From the NCBI GenBank assembly GCA_029261995.1, contig JAJDAF010000016.1, positions 1-64,000 on the forward strand: a DNA stretch of 64,000 nt, written 5' to 3'. Both the position numbers and the translations under genes were made by a program. The notes under the pieces were generated by a model, which had not been told where the DNA came from, made no database searches, and saw only the letters and a program-made list of their open reading frames with translations. This document shows positions 44,273 to 54,020 of the stretch, piece after piece. The DNA comes from Candidatus Zhuqueibacterota bacterium (GTDB lineage: Bacteria; Zhuqueibacterota; Zhuqueibacteria; Oceanimicrobiales; Oceanimicrobiaceae). Each line of letters starts with the position of its first letter. Positions within the stretch are counted from its first letter, which is position 1.

Positions 44273-45352
44273 ATGCCCGTACTCAACGCTAACCTGACTC
44301 TTCAAGCCGCACAATTCGCCAATCTCCCAGAAACCCTGCAGACCATCCTTTTTATGGTGCTCGGCGCCGCCATCTTCGCTGGCGCGGCGGCTGTGCTTGC
44401 ACTTGTCGGCGTTTATCTTGAGCGTAAGATATCGGCCCACATGCAGGATCGAGTTGGGCCGATGGAGGTGAACACCGAGATTCCCGTTCTTAAGAACATT
44501 GGTCACGGCTGGGCTCAAACACTCGCGGACGCGCTGAAGCTTCTCATCAAAGAAGATATTGTGCCGGCAGAAGCGGACAAAAAGCTGCACCTGATGGCGC
44601 CGTTTATCGTCTTTGCAGCAACACTTGCCGGCTTCTCGGTGCTGCCTTTCGGACCGGGTCTGGTCGCCAGCGACCTCAACGTCGGCCTGTTTTATATCAT
44701 AGCCATCTCGTCTTTTGTCGTGATCGGAATTATTCTGGCCGGTTGGTCATCTAATAACAAGTGGTCTTTGCTGGGCGCCATGCGCTCGGCTGCTCAGATT
44801 GTGAGTTTTGAGATCCCGGCCTCGCTTGCCCTGCTTGTTGTGATTATGGCGGTCGGCTCTCTGAACTTGGGTGACATCGTCGCGGCCCAGGCTGGTGGGA
44901 TTCACAAATGGTTGATCTGGTGGTACCCGCCCTTCAACATCCTGGCTTTTTTTGTGTTCTTTGTTGCATCTCTTGCTGAACTCAATCGAGCACCGTTTGA
45001 TATGCCCGAAGCCGAGTCGGAAATCGTCGCCGGCTTCCACACCGAATACAGTGGCATGAAATGGGCGATGTTTTTTCTCGCCGAGTACGCCAATATGTTC
45101 TTGGTTGGCGTCATCATCGCCACTCTCTTTCTGGGCGGCTGGACCAGTCCCTTCGGTGATTTCTTGAACTCAGGTCCATTCCCGGTTTTCTGGGTCACTC
45201 TGAAGGCGTTCATTGTAATCTTTGTCCAAATATGGCTGCGGTGGACGCTACCCAGGGTTCGGGTTGACCAATTGATGTACACTTCCTGGAAGGTGCTGAC
45301 CCCCTTTGCCTTTGTCGCAATGGTCGGCGCCGGAATCTGGATGATGCTCTAA
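44273..45352 (+). CDS. nuoH: NADH-quinone oxidoreductase subunit H
   Basis: 359 residues, eight helices, with family landmarks YLERKISAHMQDRVGPM, GPGLVASDLNVGLFYI, RSAAQIVSFEIP and LNRAPFDMPEAESEIVAGFHTEYSGMK (key part EAESEIVAG). It links the quinone site to the pumping arm. It follows nuoA by 30 bp; the genes nuoB-G and nuoI that usually intervene or follow are absent. Confidence 0.95.
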   Translation: MPVLNANLTLQAAQFANLPETLQTILFMVLGAAIFAGAAAVLALVGVYLERKISAHMQDRVGPMEVNTEIPVLKNIGHGWAQTLADALKLLIKEDIVPAEADKKLHLMAPFIVFAATLAGFSVLPFGPGLVASDLNVGLFYIIAISSFVVIGIILAGWSSNNKWSLLGAMRSAAQIVSFEIPASLALLVVIMAVGSLNLGDIVAAQAGGIHKWLIWWYPPFNILAFFVFFVASLAELNRAPFDMPEAESEIVAGFHTEYSGMKWAMFFLAEYANMFLVGVIIATLFLGGWTSPFGDFLNSGPFPVFWVTLKAFIVIFVQIWLRWTLPRVRVDQLMYTSWKVLTPFAFVAMVGAGIWMML

Positions 45353-45365
45353 AGCAAGGGATCTA

Positions 45366-45857
45366 ATGGACTTCACCAATATAGCTTTCTATATCTTCGC
45401 CGCACTTACCGTCGGCTCAGCAGGGGTGATGGTGTTTCATCGCAATGTGGTTTATTCTGCCGTCGGATTGCTGTTCGCTTTCTTCGGCGTCGCCGGTATC
45501 TACGTCTTGCTTGCGGCTGATTTCATTGCGATTGTACAAATTCTGATTTATGTCGGCGGCATTCTCATTCTGCTGCTGTTCGGAGTGATGCTCTCACAGA
45601 AACTGACCAAAGTCGATGTCCGGACTGAGTCGATGCAGTTGGTGCCGGCCGTAGTGGTGGTCGGTGGTGTCCTGGCGGTTCTATTGCTGACCATCAGCTC
45701 CACGCCCTGGAAGCTTGCGGGCAGTCTCGAGTACGAGCCGACCACCAAAGCAATCGGGCGGCTAATGATGACGGAATATCTCATCCCATTTGAAATCGCT
45801 TCAGTTTTGTTGCTTGCGGCCTTGATTGGCGCGGCTTACATCGCGAGGAAGAACTAA
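45366..45857 (+). CDS. nuoJ: NADH-quinone oxidoreductase subunit J
   Basis: 163 residues with five helices; the helix with the pi-bulge-type region is in AAVGLLFAFFGVAGIYVLLAAD-like sequence and IYVGGILILLLFGVML. The length is normal. 13 bp after nuoH. Confidence 0.92.
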   Translation: MDFTNIAFYIFAALTVGSAGVMVFHRNVVYSAVGLLFAFFGVAGIYVLLAADFIAIVQILIYVGGILILLLFGVMLSQKLTKVDVRTESMQLVPAVVVVGGVLAVLLLTISSTPWKLAGSLEYEPTTKAIGRLMMTEYLIPFEIASVLLLAALIGAAYIARKN

Positions 45858-45859
45858 TC

Positions 45860-46168
45860 ATGGAAGTTGGACTGAATCATTATCTTGCACTGGCCGCAAT
45901 CCTGTTTAGCCTCGGACTTTTCGCCGTCGTGACCAAGAAGAATGCCGTCACAGTTCTCATGGGTGTCGAGCTTATTCTGAATGCAGCCAACATCAATTTT
46001 GTCGCATTCGCGAGATTTATTGACACAGATCTGGACGGCCAGATCATCGCAGTTTTCGTAATCGTAACCGCGGCAGCAGCAGCAGCGGTGGCGCTGGCGA
46101 TTGTCCTGAATCTCTACGAACGTCTTAAATCGATCAATCTGGACGAAGCCGACTCTCTGGCTGGCTAA
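45860..46168 (+). CDS. nuoK: NADH-quinone oxidoreductase subunit K
   Basis: 102 residues, three helices. The proton-channel glutamates are in VLMGVELILNAANINFVAFA (first Glu) and the following helix ends in VLNLYERLKSIN. Start 45860 is 2 bp after nuoJ. Confidence 0.94.
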   Translation: MEVGLNHYLALAAILFSLGLFAVVTKKNAVTVLMGVELILNAANINFVAFARFIDTDLDGQIIAVFVIVTAAAAAAVALAIVLNLYERLKSINLDEADSLAG

Positions 46169-46189
46169 AATTAAACCGAACTGGATTTT

Positions 46190-48172
46190 ATGATCACCAA
46201 CGCGATTCTAATTTTGCTCCTGCCGCTGGCCGCATTTGTTGTCCAGATTTCTTTCGGCAAGCGTTTGCCGCGCAAAGGGGACTGGCTTTCAACCGGGGCC
46301 ATGTTTATCGCTTTGTTCATGGCGTTGTCCATTCTCGTTGATGCCATTTCCACCTACGAAAGCAACAAAGTGCTCGCCGCCCAAACCTGGGAGTGGTTCA
46401 GTTTCGGGTCGGTGCACGTGACATTCGGCATTGTCATCGACAACTTGACTGCGTTTATGTTGTTTGTGGTCACCCTGATCAGTGCTCTGGTCCATCTGTA
46501 CTCGATCGGGTACATGCACGGCGACCCACGCTATAGTCGCTATTTTGCTTATCTGGGATTATTTTCGTTCTCCATGCTTGGTCTGGTGCTGGTCGATAAT
46601 TTCTTGGGAATTTACGTCTTTTGGGAACTGGTGGGGCTTAGCTCTTATCTGCTCATCGGGTTCTGGTTCGAAAAAGACTCAGCCTCGAATGCCGGAAAGA
46701 AAGCGTTTATCACCAATCGGATTGGTGATGTCGGCATGTTTGCCGCGATTATGATTCTATTCTCAACCTTTGGTACTTTCGATTTTGACGGCGTTTTTGC
46801 AGGCGTTGCCGCAGGTGGCCTGAGCGATGGCTGGCTAACCGCTGCTGGTATCCTGCTTTTCTTCGGTGCTATCGGAAAGTCAGCACAATTTCCATTACAT
46901 GTCTGGCTGCCGGACGCGATGGAAGGCCCCACTCCGGTGAGTGCTTTGATTCATGCGGCTACCATGGTTGCCGCCGGTGTGTATATGGTTGGCAGAACCT
47001 TTGTTCTGTACTCGGCAGATGCCCTATTCTTCATCGCGGTGATTGGCACGATTACGGCCTTCATGGCTGCGACAATTGCAATTGTTCAGAAAGACATTAA
47101 ACGCGTACTGGCCTACTCAACTATCAGTCAGCTAGGTTACATGATGGTTGGTCTCGGTACCGGCGGCTACACAGCAGGACTCATGCATTTGACCACCCAC
47201 GCGATGTTCAAGGCGCTGCTGTTTCTTGGCTCCGGCAGTGTCATTCACGCCGTTCACTCCCAGGAAATGGACGATATGGGCGGTCTACGCAAAAAGATGC
47301 CCATCACATTCTGGACTTTCCTGATCGCAACACTTGCCTTGTCGGGCGTCCCACCGTTGTCAGGTTTTTTCAGCAAGGACGCTATCCTTGCTTCCGCTCT
47401 CGAGTATGGCATGCGGCATTCAGGCCAGATGTGGATTTTCGTGATTATGCTGCTCTCGGCAGGAATTACTGCATTTTATATGTTCCGGCTGGTGTATATG
47501 ACCTTCTTTGGAGAACCGGCGGACAAGAAGAAGTATGACCATGCTCACGAGTCGCCGCTCACCATGACGCTGCCACTCATGATTTTAGCCGTCTTTTCCA
47601 TTGGGACATTTTCGTGGGGTTGGTTTGAACACCTGATCAGCAAGCCATCACTGGCTGCCTACGGTGCGGTTGCGGCTGTAGCTGAACATGGCGGCGGGCA
47701 TGATGATGTGGCGCACACGGCTCATACCATTGCCATGATTTCTTCCATAGTAGTCGCGCTGTCCGGTATTCTGCTGGCCACGACTGTTTACTATTGGAAA
47801 AAGATATCCGCGGAAACTTGGGGCAGTCGACTCAAGCCGCTCTACAACTTACTCTGGAATAAATACTATTTTGATGAACTGTACGCAGCGACCATCATCA
47901 GCGGCACCCTCTGGAAGAGTCGGTTTCTGGCGATGTTCGATTTGCGTGTGATCGACGGTGTTGTGAATGGCGTCGGTCGCTTGACTGCCGGTCTGTCAAA
48001 TGTAAGCGGCAAGGTGGATCTACGCGTGGTTGATGGGCTCGTCAATCTGGTTGGCCGCATTGTTGCTTACGCCGGCGCGCGTCTTCGCACTCTGCAAACC
48101 GGAAATGTTCAAAGCTACCTGCTGATGGCACTTTTTGCTGTGATTATTCTCTTCGTTATTCAGCAGTTTTAA
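46190..48172 (+). CDS. nuoL: NADH-quinone oxidoreductase subunit L
   Basis: 660 residues, antiporter-like distal pump with a long lateral helix at the C-terminus. Landmarks: LVHLYSIGYMHGDPRYSRYF, FGAIGKSAQFPLHVWLPDAM, EGPTPVSALIHAATMVAAGV, RVLAYSTISQLGYMMVGLGT. Length matches a full-size NuoL. The loop around residue 500 (EHGGGHDDVAHTAHT) is His-rich. Confidence 0.95.
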   Translation: MITNAILILLLPLAAFVVQISFGKRLPRKGDWLSTGAMFIALFMALSILVDAISTYESNKVLAAQTWEWFSFGSVHVTFGIVIDNLTAFMLFVVTLISALVHLYSIGYMHGDPRYSRYFAYLGLFSFSMLGLVLVDNFLGIYVFWELVGLSSYLLIGFWFEKDSASNAGKKAFITNRIGDVGMFAAIMILFSTFGTFDFDGVFAGVAAGGLSDGWLTAAGILLFFGAIGKSAQFPLHVWLPDAMEGPTPVSALIHAATMVAAGVYMVGRTFVLYSADALFFIAVIGTITAFMAATIAIVQKDIKRVLAYSTISQLGYMMVGLGTGGYTAGLMHLTTHAMFKALLFLGSGSVIHAVHSQEMDDMGGLRKKMPITFWTFLIATLALSGVPPLSGFFSKDAILASALEYGMRHSGQMWIFVIMLLSAGITAFYMFRLVYMTFFGEPADKKKYDHAHESPLTMTLPLMILAVFSIGTFSWGWFEHLISKPSLAAYGAVAAVAEHGGGHDDVAHTAHTIAMISSIVVALSGILLATTVYYWKKISAETWGSRLKPLYNLLWNKYYFDELYAATIISGTLWKSRFLAMFDLRVIDGVVNGVGRLTAGLSNVSGKVDLRVVDGLVNLVGRIVAYAGARLRTLQTGNVQSYLLMALFAVIILFVIQQF

Positions 48173-48190
48173 AGCATGAAAGGATGATTA

Positions 48191-49762
48191 ATGGATAACG
48201 TACTAAGCTGGATTACTTTCTTGCCGGTTGTCGGGATTCTGGCGATTCTTTTTGTCCCCAAAGACAATAAGAACACAGTGAGAATAATCGCGGCTGTCTT
48301 TACCGGGCTGCAGCTGGTCCTGGCCGTTTGGATTTACCGCAACTTTGACTCCAGCACGTCCGCGATTCAGTTTAGCGAGCAGTACAAGTGGATCCCCTCG
48401 TTCAATATCGACTACTTCATGGGAATTGACGGCCTCAGCGTGCCGATGGTGCTGCTGACTGCGTTTCTCTCCTTCATTTGCATATTTGCATCCTGGGGAA
48501 TTGAGAAGAGCGTGAAGGGCTACTTCGCGATGTTCCTGTTGCTTGACGCGGGCATGATGGGGGTCTTTTGTTCACTCGACTTCTTTCTGTTTTACATTTT
48601 CTGGGAAGTCATGCTGCTTCCCATGTACTTCCTGATCGGTATTTGGGGCAGTCCTTCCCGCACCGAGGAAGATGGCATGGTGCGCGGTGGGCCCTACGCG
48701 GCGATTAAGTTCTTCCTGTACACACTTTTTGGCAGCATTTTTATGCTGATCGCGATGTTGGTGTTTTATTTCAACGTCAGCGATCCCGTTACCGGTGGAC
48801 ACACATTCAACATGCTTCACCTGATGGACCAGGCCAACCATGGCGGCGTTCTGAAAGATTTCGATGTCAGGTTGCTCATCTATGCCGCGCTGTTTCTGGG
48901 GTTTGCCATCAAAGTTCCGGTGTTCCCGTTCCACACTTGGCTCCCCGATGCTCACGTCGAGGCGCCAACCGCGGTCAGTGTCATTCTTGCCGGAGTTCTG
49001 CTGAAGATGGGGACTTACGGAATGCTCCGGATTAGTTTTCCAATGCTGCCCGACGCTATGAAATGGAAGTACTTCGCTTACGGGTTGGCCATTCTGGGTA
49101 TGATAAATATCTTGTATGGCGCCTTGTGTGCGATGGCGCAAAAAGATCTAAAGAAACTGGTGGCGTATTCAAGTATCAGCCACATGGGGATTGTCTTGCT
49201 GGGGATGTCCGGCCTGACCTCTCTCGGTATGAATGGCGCCGTCATGCAGATGTTTAACCACGGCACTGGCACGGCCATGCTTTTCTTGCTGGTCGGTGTA
49301 ATTTATGACCGGGCGCACCACCGCCAAATTGATGGCTTCGGAGGCCTGGCGGTGAGAATGCCCATCTTTGCTGCAATGATGAGTCTTGCGTTTTTCGCCG
49401 GCCTTGGTTTGCCTGGCTTATCGAGTTTCATCAGTGAAGCATTTTCGTTCCTCGGCGCCTTCGGCTCTGAAACATTTGACCTCAGGTTGATTACCGTGGT
49501 CTCCACAATCGGGATCATCATCACGGCTGGCTATTTCTTGTGGACGTTCCAAAGGATGTTTCTCGGAGAGCTTAATCCAAAGTACGCAGAGCTTCCGGAA
49601 ATCAATGGCCGCGAACTTTTCACGCTCGTGCCCATTGGCATCCTCGTAATCGTGCTAGGAGTTTATCCGGCCCCGCTTCTCGATTTGATCAAGACATCTC
49701 TTAATGAGCTGGTTGAGGTTGTGAAAGCAGCAGAAGCTCCGACAATGCTCGGACTCCACTAA
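48191..49762 (+). CDS. nuoM: NADH-quinone oxidoreductase subunit M
   Basis: 523 residues, antiporter-like pump with about 14 helices. Landmarks: YFMGIDGLSVPMVLLTAF, LFYIFWEVMLLPMYFLIG, KVPVFPFHTWLPDAHVEAPT, LVAYSSISHMGIVLLGM. Lysine and glutamate channel residues are in the expected places by eye. Confidence 0.95.
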   Translation: MDNVLSWITFLPVVGILAILFVPKDNKNTVRIIAAVFTGLQLVLAVWIYRNFDSSTSAIQFSEQYKWIPSFNIDYFMGIDGLSVPMVLLTAFLSFICIFASWGIEKSVKGYFAMFLLLDAGMMGVFCSLDFFLFYIFWEVMLLPMYFLIGIWGSPSRTEEDGMVRGGPYAAIKFFLYTLFGSIFMLIAMLVFYFNVSDPVTGGHTFNMLHLMDQANHGGVLKDFDVRLLIYAALFLGFAIKVPVFPFHTWLPDAHVEAPTAVSVILAGVLLKMGTYGMLRISFPMLPDAMKWKYFAYGLAILGMINILYGALCAMAQKDLKKLVAYSSISHMGIVLLGMSGLTSLGMNGAVMQMFNHGTGTAMLFLLVGVIYDRAHHRQIDGFGGLAVRMPIFAAMMSLAFFAGLGLPGLSSFISEAFSFLGAFGSETFDLRLITVVSTIGIIITAGYFLWTFQRMFLGELNPKYAELPEINGRELFTLVPIGILVIVLGVYPAPLLDLIKTSLNELVEVVKAAEAPTMLGLH

Positions 49763-49774
49763 AGAAAGCGAATC

Positions 49775-51283
49775 ATGGATTATTCTTCGATTATAAAAGA
49801 CAATCTCATCAGCCTGAACTACTTCTTGCCGGAATTATTGCTGACCGGCTTGATCATCGTGTTGGTCATCGCTGACCTGTTCCTGAAGGATGAGCGTTCT
49901 CCCTGGCTGTCATTTGTCGCCCTGGCGGGTTGTGTTGTTGTGCTGCTGTCCGTCATCGCGCAATTTGATCTCGGCAGCCGGTCGTTGTTTCAGCACATGC
50001 TCGTGGTGGATCCCTTCTCGGTATTCTTCAAGCTGCTTTTTTTGGCGTCAGCGATTGCGGTTATTTTTCTTTCGATTGCGTCGGTGGAACTAGCCGGAAG
50101 GCCGGTTGGCGAGTATTTCACGCTGCTGATAGCATTGACCCTTGGCCTGTTCCTAATGGCCTCATCGACCAACCTGGTGACGATTCTTCTCTCGATTGAG
50201 TTTGTCAGCATCGTGTCGTTCGTGCTTGCCACCTATCTGAAAACTCGTCGTCGGTCCAGTGAGGCCGGGCTTAAGTATGCGATTTATGGCGCCTTTTCTT
50301 CCGGCTTGATGCTGTACGGATTGTCCCTGCTGTATGGACTTACCGGGACCCTCAATCTCTATGAAATTGGCGACGTGCTGGCAAGCCGCGACAGCAATGG
50401 CATGGCTCTTACTTTGTCCACTATTCTGATCTTGGCAGGCTTCGGCTATAAAATAGCGTCAGTGCCTTTCCACTTCTGGTCGCCTGATGTCTATGAAGGC
50501 GCGCCGACCCCGATCACGGCTTTCCTGTCAATTGGTCCGAAGGCTGCCGGATTTGCGGTTCTAATTCGCTTCTTCAACGTGGCATTGGCAGGCGAGCCGG
50601 CCAATGGAGCAAGTCAATGGAGTGCTCTGCCGGAGCTGGATTGGCCTATGATTCTGGCGGTGGTCTCGGCAATCACGATGACCTTGGGGAATCTTGTCGC
50701 AATTGTCCAGACCAATATCAAACGCCTGCTGGCGTATTCCAGCATCGCGCATGCAGGCTACGCCTTGATGGGAGTTGTTGTGTTATCGCAAGATGGCATC
50801 TATGCGACCATGTTCTATCTGGCCGTTTACTACCTTATGAATCTGGGAGCTTTCCTGGTCGTCATCGTCTTTCAGGACCTTTTGGGTAGTGAGAAAATCG
50901 CTGATTTCAAGGGCCTTGCATGGCGCGCCCCGGTACCCGCTATCGCCATGGCTGTCTTCCTGGTCTCTCTAACGGGTCTGCCACCGACTGCTGGCTTTAT
51001 TGGCAAGTTTTATTTGTTCGCGGCAGTGATAAAAGCGGGCCCGGCGTTTTACTGGCTGGCCGTGGTGGGATTACTCAACAGCGTGGTTGCGCTATACTAT
51101 TATGCCCGTATTTTGAAGACCATGTTCTTCGATAAGGCGGCTGAGGAGAATTCAATCAGCGTGTCTCCTTATTATGTCACGCTCTTGGCGCTACTTGCTG
51201 CTCCTACCATCATTTTGGGAGTCTACTGGGCGCCATTGCAAAAGCTGGCGACAAACTCCGTGGAGTTTCTGCGAGCCCTTTAA
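49775..51283 (+). CDS. nuoN: NADH-quinone oxidoreductase subunit N
   Basis: 502 residues, antiporter-like pump. Landmarks: RRSSEAGLKYAIYGAFSSGL, SVPFHFWSPDVYEGAPTPIT, RLLAYSSIAHAGYALMGVVV, LTGLPPTAGFIGKFYLFAA. Last gene of the nuo group, 12 bp after nuoM. Confidence 0.95.
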   Translation: MDYSSIIKDNLISLNYFLPELLLTGLIIVLVIADLFLKDERSPWLSFVALAGCVVVLLSVIAQFDLGSRSLFQHMLVVDPFSVFFKLLFLASAIAVIFLSIASVELAGRPVGEYFTLLIALTLGLFLMASSTNLVTILLSIEFVSIVSFVLATYLKTRRRSSEAGLKYAIYGAFSSGLMLYGLSLLYGLTGTLNLYEIGDVLASRDSNGMALTLSTILILAGFGYKIASVPFHFWSPDVYEGAPTPITAFLSIGPKAAGFAVLIRFFNVALAGEPANGASQWSALPELDWPMILAVVSAITMTLGNLVAIVQTNIKRLLAYSSIAHAGYALMGVVVLSQDGIYATMFYLAVYYLMNLGAFLVVIVFQDLLGSEKIADFKGLAWRAPVPAIAMAVFLVSLTGLPPTAGFIGKFYLFAAVIKAGPAFYWLAVVGLLNSVVALYYYARILKTMFFDKAAEENSISVSPYYVTLLALLAAPTIILGVYWAPLQKLATNSVEFLRAL

Positions 51284-51335
51284 GTCGGACCGACAGGAAA
51301 TCGGCTGTCCCTCGATGGAGCGCCGGAGTTCCAGT

Positions 51336-51374
51336 GTCCTAAACATCACCGGTAATGCTCTTTCATTTAGGGAC
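51336..51374 (+). promoter_or_regulatory. Hairpin over the carboxypeptidase ribosome binding site
   Basis: GTCCTAAA at 51336-51343 pairs with TTTAGGGAC at 51366-51374 (one bulged G). The right arm holds the AGGGA that would be the ribosome binding site of ATG 51377. Confidence 0.35.
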
Positions 51375-51376
51375 AA

Positions 51377-52759
51377 ATGAAAAACAAGGGACCCGACACC
51401 CCTAGCTTCAGGCCTCTTCCACGTGTGATTGTTCTCTCAGCCATCCTTCTGCTCTTTGCGATTAACCCGACCCAGACTTCAAACAGTCCTAGCTTATCGT
51501 CCTCCGAGCAAAGCGTAGGCCCTGGCGAGCTCTCCACTCCATATTACGAGGAGCCTGCTTCGTCGCGCAATCGCGGTATCCCTCCGGCGTATCGTCCAAT
51601 GAAACACATCGAACGAAGGTTGTCCGAGTTTCTGCGGGAGCACCCGGCTCTGTTTCACCTGGAAAAAATTGGGAGCACCACGGGACAAGACCACGATATT
51701 TGGGGTGCACGAATATCGGACAATGCTTCAGAGAGAGAAGACGAACCTCGTATTCTCTTCACCGGCGTACACCACGCACGCGAACCGATCGGCGCCAACA
51801 TCTGCATGGCAATCATGGAAGCGTTGCTGCAAGGATATGGAAAAGACCGCGAAATCACCCGATGGGTGGACAGTTCCGAGATTTGGTTCATCCCGGTTGT
51901 CAACCCTGACGGCTATCAATACGTTCTAGATAACAACCTGGAGTTTCCCTGGTGGCGAAAGAATCTGAGGGACAATGACGGAGACGGAAGGTTCAATCCG
52001 CTGTATGACGGTGTTGACCTGAATCGTAACTATGACTTCAACTGGCAGCAGGGTGGCGATGGTCAGCCCGGAAGCTGGTTTTTTCGCGGAGCCAGCCCCT
52101 TTTCAGAAAACGAAACTCGCGCTGTCATGCGCCTCGCTGAACGAGAGAATTTTTCCATAGGCATCTCATATCACAGTTATGGTGAGTCCGTTCTTTTCCC
52201 ATGGGGCAATTTTGATCGCCCGCCAGACCTGGACTTAATTGTCGATATTGCTGGCAAGCTGGCTTCAAGGCTGAGACGCCAGACCGGGGGAGGAACCTAC
52301 TCGGTGCTGCCACTCAATGGCCGGGTAGGGCAGAGTTCAATCTGGATGTATGGCCACCTGAAAGTCATTGATTACATTGTTGAAGTCGGCACCGAGTATT
52401 TTCCGGCCCAGGAAAGAGTGCCCGGCATTTTGCGCGACCATGTCAAGGGTGCATTTTACTTGTTTGCGCGACTGCTGCAATCGGGCCTTCGCGGTCACGT
52501 CTTCGATGAGCGCACGCACAGTCCTTTGCTGGCGGACATCAAGGTCAGGCGGTTCGTCTCAGAGCACATCTCGCCACGCAGGACGGACCCGAACTGGGGC
52601 AGCTTTCATCGTTTGCTCAATCCTGGAACTTACACCGTGACAATTGAAAGCAAGGGCTACCGCAGCAAGACACTGCACAACGTCAGAGTGAGAACAGGCA
52701 AGGCGCGGACGTTGGAGGTAGGATTGCGCAAGATTAGGGACTACACAAACGGCCACTAA
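51377..52759 (+). CDS. Secreted M14-family zinc carboxypeptidase
   Basis: 460 residues. A signal-anchor-like segment (RVIVLSAILLLFAINPTQTS) precedes the M14 domain. Zinc ligands fit at H133 and E136 (HHAREP) and H266 (SYHSYGE), and the catalytic Glu is about E336 (DYIVEVGTEYF), with the substrate-binding VNPDGYQY and DLNRNYDFNW segments. The domain order is peptidase then a C-terminal 80-residue beta-sandwich (GHVFDERTHSPLLADIKV), the transthyretin-like fold of CPD-type enzymes. It probably trims peptides outside the cytoplasm. Confidence 0.88.
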   Translation: MKNKGPDTPSFRPLPRVIVLSAILLLFAINPTQTSNSPSLSSSEQSVGPGELSTPYYEEPASSRNRGIPPAYRPMKHIERRLSEFLREHPALFHLEKIGSTTGQDHDIWGARISDNASEREDEPRILFTGVHHAREPIGANICMAIMEALLQGYGKDREITRWVDSSEIWFIPVVNPDGYQYVLDNNLEFPWWRKNLRDNDGDGRFNPLYDGVDLNRNYDFNWQQGGDGQPGSWFFRGASPFSENETRAVMRLAERENFSIGISYHSYGESVLFPWGNFDRPPDLDLIVDIAGKLASRLRRQTGGGTYSVLPLNGRVGQSSIWMYGHLKVIDYIVEVGTEYFPAQERVPGILRDHVKGAFYLFARLLQSGLRGHVFDERTHSPLLADIKVRRFVSEHISPRRTDPNWGSFHRLLNPGTYTVTIESKGYRSKTLHNVRVRTGKARTLEVGLRKIRDYTNGH

Positions 52760-52778
52760 CAACGCGTGCGACAAGCCG

Positions 52779-54017
52779 TCAGCAGGCGGCGTTTCCGAGT
52801 TTTTTCTGCAGGCGCTCCAGGCGATAGATCAAATCAGCTTTGTAATCCTGCCAACGTTCCAACCCACCTAAAGCATCAAGCGTTTCAATTTCAGACAGTG
52901 CTGTCACCACCAGGTCCTGCGCTCGGGCGAGGTCTTTGACCCGATGTTCGTAGTGTTTGGCGAGTTCGATGTAGGGGAGAGGGTGATATCTGCCTGTCTT
53001 CAGGCTATCATGCCATGCCTGTGCGGCTGCCCTCCAGTTTTCAAGTTTCTTGTGGTTGAATGCCATCCTGAAGAGCATTTCTTTTTGATGAGAATTCTGC
53101 TCCAAGTGGCCGTGGTAGAGACGGTTCGCATCGGCATAGCGCCCCGCGCGCTCAAGAATCTTGGCGACCGGTACAATGTCTGCCGACGCCAGGTTTCCGC
53201 CGGCCTGGCGCTCAAATAGCTCCAAGATGACCACACAAAGAGCGACCATGGAAAGGATATCCTGCCGGTTGTGGTAGAGTATGGGCCTCATCGGCTCGAA
53301 CTGCCGGTCTCTCAGATATTGGAAGTACCGGTGAGGGATCAGGTAGCCTGGAATATCTCCGGAGCGCTCGACACCGAGAACAGCACCCTCGGCCGTCTGC
53401 AATGAACAGTCAGTCAGGCGCTTCCCCCACAGCCGCCGGACGGCATGGAGCAGGTCGAAATGCTGTAGATGTGAATACGGAGATTTCTCTCTCAGGTAAG
53501 TATTGCGACTGTTAAGCAACGGAATATCGTAAGATTTACCATTGTAGCTCACGATCAACTCGAAGTCAGCCACCATTCGATTCAACTCCGCGAAAAGCTC
53601 GGCTTCCTCGTTGAAGTCGTTCATGAAATACTGGTGGAGTTGAAAGGATTGCCCTTCAAAATATCCGACGCCGATTAGGAATGCACAAGTCCCGGCGCCT
53701 CCGGACAAGCCGGTTGTTTCCGTGTCGATGAAGAGCGCTTTGCTCAGGTCGAGTTCGGCGATTTCGACGGAATTGCTGACGAGAGCGAGAAATTCAACCT
53801 GCTTCTCCAGATAGGCTGCAATGCGTATGCGTCCCTGCACGTAGTCTGACGCATAGGCTTCTTTAAAGAGAGAAAAGGAACCGACTGAGTGCTGAGAAAC
53901 GGCTGCACTCGGAATTTCCGATGGCTCAGAAGCTGAGTTCGCTTGTTCCTCCGGCTCGAGCCGGCTCCGGTTGCGCGGCAGTGAGTCGAGTAGCCGCAAC
54001 TTCTCTCTGATGTCCAT
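52779..54017 (-). CDS. Ribonuclease H-like exonuclease (YprB family) with TPR tail
   Basis: 412 residues. The central domain is an exonuclease fold: FIDTETTGLSGGAGTCAFLIGVG, VSYNGKSYDIPLLNSRNTYLR and HNRQDILSMVALC supply the acidic metal ligands (DxE in FIDTET, D in SYNGKSYDIP, D in RQDI). The last 130 residues are tetratricopeptide-like (GRYADANRLYHGHLE, NWRAAAQAWHDSLKTG). B. subtilis YprB is the named relative. Its role is unknown. It overlaps nothing and starts 4 bp after the slipin stop on the same strand. Confidence 0.8.
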   Translation of the reverse strand: MDIREKLRLLDSLPRNRSRLEPEEQANSASEPSEIPSAAVSQHSVGSFSLFKEAYASDYVQGRIRIAAYLEKQVEFLALVSNSVEIAELDLSKALFIDTETTGLSGGAGTCAFLIGVGYFEGQSFQLHQYFMNDFNEEAELFAELNRMVADFELIVSYNGKSYDIPLLNSRNTYLREKSPYSHLQHFDLLHAVRRLWGKRLTDCSLQTAEGAVLGVERSGDIPGYLIPHRYFQYLRDRQFEPMRPILYHNRQDILSMVALCVVILELFERQAGGNLASADIVPVAKILERAGRYADANRLYHGHLEQNSHQKEMLFRMAFNHKKLENWRAAAQAWHDSLKTGRYHPLPYIELAKHYEHRVKDLARAQDLVVTALSEIETLDALGGLERWQDYKADLIYRLERLQKKLGNAAC

Positions 54018-54020
54018 TCA

